Assembly: GCA_009923895.1 (NCBI GenBank)
Contig: RFSP01000007.1
Coordinates: forward strand, 1-19,829
Length of the DNA stretch: 19,829 nt
DNA from: Betaproteobacteria bacterium
GTDB taxonomy: Bacteria; Pseudomonadota; Gammaproteobacteria; Burkholderiales; Burkholderiaceae_C
Direction: 5' to 3'
Position 1 is the first letter of the stretch. Every line of letters begins with the position of its first letter. The notes beneath the pieces are model-generated. The model saw nothing but the letters and a program-made list of their open reading frames with translations, was not told the DNA's origin and did not search any database. The position numbers and the translations under genes were made by a program. This document shows, piece by piece, positions 7,534 to 14,259 of this stretch.

Positions 7534-8792
7534 CCCAGATGACCCAGGTGATGAAGCTCCTTCTGATCAACCACTACGCAGGCACGCCAGAGCTGGGCAT
7601 GGAGTACCGCCCGTATTACCTGGCAAGGGAGTGGGTGCGTCTGGGTCATCAGGTGCACATCCTTGCATCGGCGCAGTCGCACTACCGGGCTCGACAGCCT
7701 GCACCGGGTGATGAGGTGATCGATGGCATCCACTATCGGTGGGTGCCCACCCCCACGTACGCAGGCAACGGTCTGGGACGCTTTCGCAATATCGTGTCTT
7801 TCTTAAGCCAAGTCTCCGCACAGACCGAGGAATGGGTGCAGCGCGTCCGGCCCGATGTGGTGATTGCGTCGAGCACCTACCCCATGGACAACTGGGTGGC
7901 CCACCGGTTGGCCCGCGCTGCTGGGGCTCGATTTGTGTACGAAGTGCATGACCTCTGGCCCCTGTCTCCCATTGAACTCTCCGGCATGTCGCCCTGGCAT
8001 CCCTTTGCGCTGGTCTGCAGCTCGGCTGAGCGCTATGCCTATCGGCATGCCGATGCGGTGGTCTCCATGTTGCCCAAGGTCCACCAGCACATGGCCTCGC
8101 GTGGGTTGGATCTAAAAAAACTGTCCATTGTGCCCAACGGTATCAGTCCCGAAGACTGGCAGGGGCCCGCGCAGCCCTTGCGTTCCGACGTGGAGCAGGC
8201 CATTGATGCCGTGCGCCAGATCGGTGGCACGGTGGTGGGATATGCCGGGTCCATGGGCTTGCCCAATGCGCTCGATGTCCTTTTGGACGCCGTGCGTCTT
8301 TTGATGTCGCAACCCACCGCCCCCGGCGACAAGCCTTTGCGAGTGATACTGGTTGGCGATGGCCACGAGCGACAGCGTTTGGTGGCGCGCATGGCCGCAG
8401 AAGGGTTGAGTCATGTGACATGGCTGCCACCCATCCCCAAAGCGCAAATTCCCACCTTCTTGGCGGCCATCGACATCGCCTATATTGGTTGGCAACGTGT
8501 GCCCATTTATCGGTTTGGCATTGCACCCAACAAGCTGATGGACTACATGATGGCCTCTCGTGCCGTGCTGCACTCGGTGGAAGCTGGCAATGACCCCGTG
8601 GCCGAGGCCGGTTGTGGCTTGACTGTGCCCCCTGAAGATCCCATGGCGGTGGCGCGTGGATTGCGACAACTGGCCCAGCTGTCTCCCAAAGAAAGACGGG
8701 TCTTGGGTGACCGAGGCCGCGCTTTTGTGATGGCCCATCACAGCTACCCGGTGCTGGCGCGGCGATTCCTCGATGCCGTGGCGCCGCGTTGA
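7530..8792 (+). CDS. Glycosyltransferase, GT4-type, WbuB-like
   Basis: A 420-residue GT-B glycosyltransferase. The opening LLLINHYAGTPELGMEYRPY followed by LAREWVRLGHQVHILA is characteristic of the WbuB-like group, often found in O-antigen and capsule loci. The acceptor half includes VVIASSTYPMDNW (about 111-123) and YEVHDLWPLSPIELSG (about 137-152). The donor half has VGDGHERQRL and the motif GIAPNKLMDYMMASRAVLHS near residue 330-349. Members usually transfer a HexNAc-type residue to a lipid-linked acceptor in the cytoplasm; the exact sugar is not readable. The ATG at 7530 overlaps the previous stop; further in-frame ATGs at 7539 and 7551 are also possible starts, the latter matching the family N-terminus best (MKLLLINHY). 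It ends 15 bases before the methyltransferase. Confidence 0.9.
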   Translation: MTQMTQVMKLLLINHYAGTPELGMEYRPYYLAREWVRLGHQVHILASAQSHYRARQPAPGDEVIDGIHYRWVPTPTYAGNGLGRFRNIVSFLSQVSAQTEEWVQRVRPDVVIASSTYPMDNWVAHRLARAAGARFVYEVHDLWPLSPIELSGMSPWHPFALVCSSAERYAYRHADAVVSMLPKVHQHMASRGLDLKKLSIVPNGISPEDWQGPAQPLRSDVEQAIDAVRQIGGTVVGYAGSMGLPNALDVLLDAVRLLMSQPTAPGDKPLRVILVGDGHERQRLVARMAAEGLSHVTWLPPIPKAQIPTFLAAIDIAYIGWQRVPIYRFGIAPNKLMDYMMASRAVLHSVEAGNDPVAEAGCGLTVPPEDPMAVARGLRQLAQLSPKERRVLGDRGRAFVMAHHSYPVLARRFLDAVAPR

Positions 8793-8807
8793 GAAGACAA
8801 CCCCGCC

Positions 8808-9527
8808 ATGTCCACGTCATCGGATCAGGAAACGCAGGCCATTGAAGCCCGGTATGCACGCCGCGACGCGGGAGACCGTTACAGCATGGCGCGTCCGGAG
8901 GTCTGGCACACCGTATTCGAGCGACAAAAAGCAACCTTGAAGTTGCTCGCCCGCCATGGCGCGAGTGACTTGTCTCGCCTGCGCATTGTGGAGGTGGGGT
9001 GTGGGGCCGGAGGCAACCTCTTGGAATTCTTGCGCTGGGGGTGCGATCCGGGCCAGCTCTCAGGCATCGAGTTGTTGCCCGACCGGGCCGATCACGCGCG
9101 TCGCGTCTTGCCCAGTGATGTGAAGGTATTGACCGCCGATGCATGCGTGGCCGACATTGCCGAGGGATCGTGCGATCTGGTGTTTCAAAGCACGGTGTTC
9201 TCGTCGCTTTTGGATGCGGCCTATCGACAACGGCTGGCGCAGACCCTGTGGTCATGGGTCAAACCCGGTGGCGCTGTGCTGTGGTACGACTTTGTCATGA
9301 ACAACCCACGCAACCCCGATGTGCGCGGCGTGCCGTTGCGCGAAGTGCAATCGCTGTTTCCTGAGGCCCAACTGGATGCGGTGCGGGTGACGCTGGCGCC
9401 TCCTCTGGCGCGGGCGGTCTGCCGCCTGCATCCGAGCCTCTACACCGTTTTCAACGCACTGCCTGCATTGCGCACGCACAGGTTGGTCTGGGTGGGCAAG
9501 CCCGCCACAGCTGCACACGCGGGATAA
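8808..9527 (+). CDS. Class I SAM-dependent methyltransferase
   Basis: A 239-residue methyltransferase. Motif I is IVEVGCGAGGN at 60-70 (SAM binding), the acidic ribose-contacting residue is Glu88 in GIELL, and motif II/III features follow in the segments SCDLVFQSTVF and VKPGGAVLWYDF. The N-terminal IEARYARRDAGDRYSM and the YDFVMNNPRNPDVRGVPLRE segment recur in methyltransferases of O-antigen loci. It could O-methylate a sugar hydroxyl or N-methylate an amino group. Its position directly before the 4-aminotransferase gene raises the second option: Bordetella LPS contains an N-methylated 4-amino-fucose derivative made by a similar locus. That is an inference only. The gene starts 15 bases after the second GT4 and ends 11 bases before the aminotransferase start. 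Confidence 0.88.
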   Translation: MSTSSDQETQAIEARYARRDAGDRYSMARPEVWHTVFERQKATLKLLARHGASDLSRLRIVEVGCGAGGNLLEFLRWGCDPGQLSGIELLPDRADHARRVLPSDVKVLTADACVADIAEGSCDLVFQSTVFSSLLDAAYRQRLAQTLWSWVKPGGAVLWYDFVMNNPRNPDVRGVPLREVQSLFPEAQLDAVRVTLAPPLARAVCRLHPSLYTVFNALPALRTHRLVWVGKPATAAHAG

Positions 9528-9538
9528 TCACCTTTTCT

Positions 9539-10729
9539 TTGAAGGCCTCTTCGACCTTGTCTGCTGCCACGCCGCTTCCTTTTTTGCACTTTGCGCTGCC
9601 CGATATTGGCGAAGAAGAAATCGCCGAGGTGGTGGACACATTGCGTTCAGGCTGGGTCACCACAGGTCCCAAAGCACGGCGTTTTGAAACCGACTTTGCC
9701 CAATTTCTGGGCGACTCTGGCTTGCATTGCCTGGCCGTCAATTCGGCCACTGCGGGGTTGCACCTGGCCTTGGAGGCCCTGGGCATTGGGCCGGGTGATG
9801 AAGTCATCACCACCACCCACACTTTCACAGCCACCGCTGAAGTGGTGCGCTACATGGGGGCGGACGTCCGATTGGTGGACGTGGACCCGGTGACCCTGAA
9901 CATCGATGTGGCCGCCGTGGAGCAGGCCATCACCCCGCGCACCCGAGCCATTATTCCCGTTCACTATGCAGGTCTGGCCGTGGACATGCCGGCGCTGTTG
10001 GCGCTGGCGCGGCGGCGCGGCCTGAAGGTGGTGGAAGATGCCGCCCATGCCTTGCCCACTACGGTGCAAGGCCAGTTGGTGGGGACTTTGGACAGCGATG
10101 CCACGGTCTTCAGTTTTTACGCCAACAAAACCATGACCACGGGTGAGGGCGGCATGCTGGTGACTCGCAATGCCGATATCGCCTCACGGGCCAAGGTGAT
10201 GCGTCTGCATGGCATCAGCCGAGACGCATTTGACCGCTTCAGCGCCAAAGTCCCCAGCTGGTACTACGAGATCGTGGCGCCTGGATTCAAATACAACTTG
10301 ACCGACATCGCTGCTGCCTTGGGGCTGCATCAGCTTCGGCGGGCTCATGCGTTCGCCAAGATCCGCGTCGGTTTGGCCCAGGCCTACCGGGAGGCTTTGG
10401 CTGACCTGCCTTTGATCCTGCCGGCAGACGCCCCCGCGGGTGAGTCTCATGCCTGGCATCTCTATGTGGTGCGCTTGGCTCCTCAAGCCACATGCTCCCG
10501 TGATTCTGTGATCGAGCATCTCTATCAAGAAGGCATCGGCTGCAGCGTGCATTACGTGCCGCTGCACCTGCAGCCGTATTGGCGTGATCGCTATGCCCTC
10601 AAACCCACCATGTTTCCCCACAGCCAGGCGGCCTATGAAGCCATGATCAGCTTGCCGCTGTACACGCGCATGACGCTCGATGACGTGCATCGCGTGGCCA
10701 AAGCGCTGCGACAAGCGCTGGCGCGTTGA
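9539..10729 (+). CDS. DegT/DnrJ/EryC1 sugar aminotransferase, probably 4-amino-4,6-dideoxy sugar forming
   Basis: A PLP-dependent aminotransferase of 396 residues, paralogous to wbpE. Key features are DIGEEEIAEVVDTLRSGWVT near 22-41, Asp167 in VVEDAAH (PLP ring nitrogen), and the PLP lysine Lys197 in FSFYANKTMTTGEGGML, a motif found in ArnB/PglE/WlbF-like 4-aminotransferases. It probably aminates C4 of the UDP-4-keto-6-deoxy-HexNAc made by the dehydratase encoded at the end of the operon, giving the first sugar for the phosphoglycosyl transferase next door. No ATG is available: the frame begins with TTG at 9539, with another TTG at 9557, and no clear Shine-Dalgarno, so the start is uncertain and translation may depend on coupling to the methyltransferase 11 bases upstream. 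The stop overlaps the next ATG by one base (TGATG). Confidence 0.88.
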   Translation: MKASSTLSAATPLPFLHFALPDIGEEEIAEVVDTLRSGWVTTGPKARRFETDFAQFLGDSGLHCLAVNSATAGLHLALEALGIGPGDEVITTTHTFTATAEVVRYMGADVRLVDVDPVTLNIDVAAVEQAITPRTRAIIPVHYAGLAVDMPALLALARRRGLKVVEDAAHALPTTVQGQLVGTLDSDATVFSFYANKTMTTGEGGMLVTRNADIASRAKVMRLHGISRDAFDRFSAKVPSWYYEIVAPGFKYNLTDIAAALGLHQLRRAHAFAKIRVGLAQAYREALADLPLILPADAPAGESHAWHLYVVRLAPQATCSRDSVIEHLYQEGIGCSVHYVPLHLQPYWRDRYALKPTMFPHSQAAYEAMISLPLYTRMTLDDVHRVAKALRQALAR

Positions 10730-11382
10730 TGGGCCATCCCTTTGCCGCACTTGGAGCCATGAGCAAGCGACTCTTTGACTTGGGCGTCGCCACCTGCGGG
10801 GTGATGGTATTGATGCCCTTGCTGCTGCTCATCGCGCTGGCCATCAAACTGGATTCCACCGGTCCTGTGCTGTTTCGGCAAGAGCGTGTGGGGCAGGGGG
10901 GACGGCGCTTTTTCATTCACAAGTTTCGCACCATGGTGGTGGATGCACCGGCGCTCGGTCTGTCCATCACGGTGGGCCAAGACCCGAGAATCACCCGGGT
11001 GGGTCAGTGGCTGCGACGCAGCAAGCTCGACGAACTGCCGCAATTGCTGGATGTGATCACCGGACACATGAGTTTGGTGGGGCCTCGCCCCGAGGTGCCT
11101 CGCTATCTGCCGTGGTATCCCGCAGACTTGAAAGACCGGGTGCTGTCCGTGCGGCCTGGCATCACCGACCCCGTCTCTCTGAAGTTCATTGACGAATCCA
11201 GTTTGCTCGCTCAAGCCCAAGATCCTGAAAAGGAATACTGCGAAGTCATCTTGCCTTTGAAATTGCGCGAGGCGGCTCGCTACGCCGACCATGCCACCTT
11301 GTGGACCGATGTCAAGATCTTGTGGGCCACCTTGAGGCTGCTGCTGCGCCGAAGCCCCCACCCTCAACGGCCTTACACATGA
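10729..11382 (+). CDS. Undecaprenyl-phosphate sugar phosphotransferase, PglC/WlbG-type
   Basis: A monotopic phosphoglycosyl transferase (bacterial sugar transferase family), 217 residues from the ATG at 10729. It attaches the first sugar-1-phosphate to undecaprenyl phosphate at the inner membrane. A hydrophobic N-terminal re-entrant helix (about 17-39, with a proline at 30) follows KRLFDL. The core motifs are LDSTGPVLFRQERVG, KFRTM, the catalytic Asp101-Glu102 in RRSKLDELPQ, and MSLVGPRPEVPRYLPWY. Its short length without extra membrane helices matches PglC/WlbG rather than WcaJ/WbaP. The preferred ATG overlaps the aminotransferase stop (TGATG); a second in-frame ATG at 10759 (MSKRLFDLGV) fits the usual family N-terminus and may be the real start. 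Next to an aminotransferase and a WbpM-like dehydratase, its likely donor is a UDP-bacillosamine-like sugar or UDP-FucNAc4N. Confidence 0.92.
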   Translation: MGHPFAALGAMSKRLFDLGVATCGVMVLMPLLLLIALAIKLDSTGPVLFRQERVGQGGRRFFIHKFRTMVVDAPALGLSITVGQDPRITRVGQWLRRSKLDELPQLLDVITGHMSLVGPRPEVPRYLPWYPADLKDRVLSVRPGITDPVSLKFIDESSLLAQAQDPEKEYCEVILPLKLREAARYADHATLWTDVKILWATLRLLLRRSPHPQRPYT

Positions 11383-13253
11383 CTTCGGCATCAACCACCG
11401 TGTGGACCCGCATTGACGCATTTTTGTCTCGATTGCGGCCGTATCGCGAACCGTTGTCGCTCTTGCTGGATTGCACGATGGTGGCGTTTTGTTGGAACGT
11501 CACCTACTTGTTTCGTCTGGGATTTGAGCGCTGGATATCGGCCCGCCCGGCTTACGACGGGTGGGTGTTGCTGGGGGTGATTGGCGTTTATGCCGCCGCT
11601 TTCACTTTCTTTCGGGTGCCTCAGGGAATGTGGCGCTTCTCCAGCTTTGGTGACGTCAAGCGGCTGACCTGGGCCTGCTTGGCTGCAGGGGCCATCAGCG
11701 CTGCCATCGTCTTGACTTTGCAACTGCAGCAAGTGCCTCGCGCTGTGCTGGCGCTGCACCCTTGGGTTGCGCTGATGGGGGTGTGTGTCATGCGCATTGG
11801 CTACCGCATGCTGTATGAGCATGCGCGGGCGCAAATGTCGGGCGGATCGTCAGAAGTGCGTCGCACTTTGGTGCTGGGCGCCGGAGAGGCAGGACGACGG
11901 CTCTTGGCCGGCATCCACCATCAAGGCTGGGTGGTGCTGGGTTTGTTGGACGACGACCTGTCCAAACGAGGCGCCAGGATTGCCGGGGTGCCCGTGTGGG
12001 GGCCGCTGTCTTTGTTGAACCAACCCGCCACGCTAGAGGGCATCACCCACCTCATTGTGGCCTTGCCTTCCATGCGTGGACCCAGGCGCCGCGAAGTACT
12101 TGAAATGGCGGCCAAGACGGGCCTGCAGGTGCTCACCGTGCCCAGCGCACAAGAGCTGCGCGAAGGGCGGGACTTGAATCGCGTGCGCGACATCGAGCCC
12201 GAGGACCTGTTGGGCCGGGAGCCTGTGTCGCTGGACGAAGTGGGGATCGGCGACGTGCTGCGCGCAAAAGTGGTGTTGATCACCGGAGCCGGCGGCAGCA
12301 TCGGCAGCGAACTTTGTCGTCAGGTGGCGCGGTACGAGCCCGCATGCTTGGTGCTGTACGAACAAAGCGAGTTCAACCTGTACGCCATCGAGCAAGAGCT
12401 TTCATTGAGTTGGCCGGCTTTGCGTCTTGAATGTGTGATGGGCGATGTCAAAGATTTGGATCATCTGCAAGACACGTTTTCCCAATTGCGCCCGCAGGTG
12501 GTCTTTCATGCGGCCGCTTACAAGCATGTGCCGCTCATGGAACAGCGCAACGCGGCGGCTGCGCTTCGCAACAATGCGTTGGGCACCTACCGAGCAGCTT
12601 TGGCCGCGGCACAAGCCCAGGTCGAGCGCTTTGTGCTGATTAGCACCGACAAGGCGGTCAATCCCACCAACGTCATGGGAGCCACCAAGCGCGCTGCCGA
12701 GATGGTGGTCAGCAGCTTGGCGCTGCAACATCCCCGCACCCGTTTCATGGCGGTGCGCTTCGGCAACGTTCTGGGATCCAGTGGCAGTGTGATTCCCAAG
12801 TTCAAAGAGCAAATCGCCCGCGGTGGCCCGGTGACTGTCACGCACCCGGAGATCATCCGCTACTTCATGACGATTCCGGAGGCCGCACGGCTGGTCTTGC
12901 AGGCGGCCGCCATCGGGCAAAGTGGTCAGGTGTTGGTGTTGGACATGGGCGAGCCCGTAAAAATCGTGGATCTGGCACGCCAACTCATCCGGCTGTCGGG
13001 TCATGCGCCCGATGAAATTCCCATTGAGTTCACGGGTCTGCGCCCTGGCGAAAAACTCTACGAAGAGCTATTGGCCGATGCCGACTCGACACTGGCCACG
13101 CCTTACGAGCAAGTCAGACTCGCCCGCCTGACCGACAACGGACACGCGGTGCATGAGCTGCTGCAATGGATCGAAGAGAACCCTTTGGCCGATGAGCAGG
13201 CCGTCAGGGACCGCCTGGTTCAAGTCATTCCGGAATATCGGCCGGCCCGCTGA
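11379..13253 (+). CDS. Membrane nucleotide-sugar 4,6-dehydratase, WbpM/CapD/PglF/WlbL family
   Basis: A 624-residue inner-membrane protein. About four hydrophobic segments lie in residues 25-140, then a Rossmann-like domain (TLVLGAGEAGRRLL at 163-176), then the SDR catalytic domain with TGAGGSIGSELCR at 302-314. The active-site motif ISTDKAVNPTNVMGATKRAA has methionine 433 and lysine 437 in place of the usual Tyr-x-x-x-Lys, as in WbpM-type enzymes. It removes water from UDP-GlcNAc to form a UDP-4-keto-6-deoxy-HexNAc. Length and layout match WbpM/PglF. The open frame extends back to 11301, but the ATG at 11379 in ATGA overlap with the sugar transferase stop begins the first membrane region correctly. 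It closes the operon. Its last 29 bases overlap the 3' end of the convergent NYN gene. Confidence 0.94.
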   Translation: MTSASTTVWTRIDAFLSRLRPYREPLSLLLDCTMVAFCWNVTYLFRLGFERWISARPAYDGWVLLGVIGVYAAAFTFFRVPQGMWRFSSFGDVKRLTWACLAAGAISAAIVLTLQLQQVPRAVLALHPWVALMGVCVMRIGYRMLYEHARAQMSGGSSEVRRTLVLGAGEAGRRLLAGIHHQGWVVLGLLDDDLSKRGARIAGVPVWGPLSLLNQPATLEGITHLIVALPSMRGPRRREVLEMAAKTGLQVLTVPSAQELREGRDLNRVRDIEPEDLLGREPVSLDEVGIGDVLRAKVVLITGAGGSIGSELCRQVARYEPACLVLYEQSEFNLYAIEQELSLSWPALRLECVMGDVKDLDHLQDTFSQLRPQVVFHAAAYKHVPLMEQRNAAAALRNNALGTYRAALAAAQAQVERFVLISTDKAVNPTNVMGATKRAAEMVVSSLALQHPRTRFMAVRFGNVLGSSGSVIPKFKEQIARGGPVTVTHPEIIRYFMTIPEAARLVLQAAAIGQSGQVLVLDMGEPVKIVDLARQLIRLSGHAPDEIPIEFTGLRPGEKLYEELLADADSTLATPYEQVRLARLTDNGHAVHELLQWIEENPLADEQAVRDRLVQVIPEYRPAR

Positions 13254-14238
13254 GCGCGCTCTCTGAGCCCGTCACGACGTCGCGGGCGATCTCTCTCATG
13301 GCCTTCTTTTCATGAAGGGTCAGCGGCCGTCCCAATTGTTGGCTCAGGTGCAGCAGCAGCGAGCGGTCGGTTTCTTGAGGCAGCCCCCGCTGCTCCGGAA
13401 GTTGGCGGGCCAGCTCCGATTGAGCATCGGGCTCCATGCCAGTCCACCAAGAAGCCACCATGGGTCCCAAATGACTGCGCAGGGCGGCGTCGTCGGGCTG
13501 CCCACCGCCACCTTGTCGGTGGCGGGCTTGGCGGAACCCCGCATCCTCGCGCCCGGACCCGTTTCTTTTGCCATTGACGCCCAAAGCGCCGTCTCCCCAC
13601 AGACTGCGCTCCAGATCGGCGGCCGGCAAAATCATCCGCGTATCGGCCTGACGCAGCACGCTCGCCCAGGCGGGGTCCGTTCGCGCAAGAGATGACAGGT
13701 CCTGGGCAGATTCGTCGGCCAAGACGCACACCTGCACCCCACAAGACTGCACGTGGTCGATGACCGGCAGCAGGCGGTCGTCGTCACTGACCACCAACAC
13801 GTGCTCGCAAGCGCCGTGCTGGGTGAGCGCCATCAGATCCCTCGACATGGACAGGACCATGGACACACCGGTGTCGGTTGATTCAGGCGCCACCCAGCGA
13901 AACACCTGGCCTTGAAGCCAGTCACCATCCGATCCGGTGCGATGCTCTGCCGACTCCGCGGCGGGACCGGTTGAACCAGGCTGCGCAGGCCAAACAGGCG
14001 ACCCAGGGGTTTGGCTGCCATACCAGTAGATTCTGACCAAATCGCTGGCGACATCCGCTTCCTCGAGAAGATTCTCAAGCAAAGGCCGCAAACCCTCCAG
14101 TCGTACGGTGCCCCTTTCAGCGTCTTCTTTGCCGCTGAGCCAGTCAACGAATCTGGCATCCACGAAAGCGATGCAGCGGGGTGGACGGGGGCGTTGTGCC
14201 GATCGGCGCGCGGGGTGGTGATAGCCAGAGTTGTACAT
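13225..14238 (-). CDS. NYN-domain (PIN-like nuclease fold) protein
   Basis: A 337-residue soluble protein. Residues about 20-200 look like a NYN domain, a PIN-like fold of putative metal-dependent RNases: first strand CIAFVDARFVD with Asp27, RIYWYGSQ near 69-76, Asp122 in STDTGVSMVLS, and VLVVSDDDRLLPVIDHVQS where Asp152-154 replace the usual SGDGDF. These acidic residues could bind Mg. The C-terminal third (about 215-337) is hydrophilic and unrecognised; it contains LLLHLSQQLGRPLTLHEKKA. Target RNA and role are unknown. It follows lysA by 18 bases on the same strand and overlaps the end of the wbpM-like gene by 29 bases tail to tail. The 21 bases before the ATG contain no G, so no Shine-Dalgarno is possible; translation may be leaderless or coupled to lysA. 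Confidence 0.75.
   Translation of the reverse strand: MYNSGYHHPARRSAQRPRPPRCIAFVDARFVDWLSGKEDAERGTVRLEGLRPLLENLLEEADVASDLVRIYWYGSQTPGSPVWPAQPGSTGPAAESAEHRTGSDGDWLQGQVFRWVAPESTDTGVSMVLSMSRDLMALTQHGACEHVLVVSDDDRLLPVIDHVQSCGVQVCVLADESAQDLSSLARTDPAWASVLRQADTRMILPAADLERSLWGDGALGVNGKRNGSGREDAGFRQARHRQGGGGQPDDAALRSHLGPMVASWWTGMEPDAQSELARQLPEQRGLPQETDRSLLLHLSQQLGRPLTLHEKKAMREIARDVVTGSESALSGPADIPE
13252..13261. repeat. Second copy of the 10-bp palindrome GAGCGCGCTC
   Basis: The ten bases are identical to 294-303. Here they start on the middle base of the TGA stop of the wbpM-like gene and lie within the coding end of the NYN gene on the other strand. No T-run follows. Confidence 0.3.
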
Positions 14239-14259
14239 AAGTTTTAATAAAAATAATTA
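14231..14259 (-). promoter_or_regulatory. AT-rich patch before the NYN gene, possible promoter
   Basis: The bases between the lysA stop and the NYN start are almost all A and T, in sharp contrast to the GC-rich surroundings. On the minus strand a TATTAA element (14249 to 14244, 4 of 6 to the -10 consensus) would place the RNA start at or next to the ATG at 14238, giving a leaderless message. The poly-T run could also help end lysA transcription, but I see no clear GC hairpin before it. Confidence 0.35.

Noticed and set aside
8143..9255. A 370-codon minus-strand frame across the second GT4 and the methyltransferase
   Set aside because: It spans two well supported genes and has Arg/Pro/His-rich composition without motifs.
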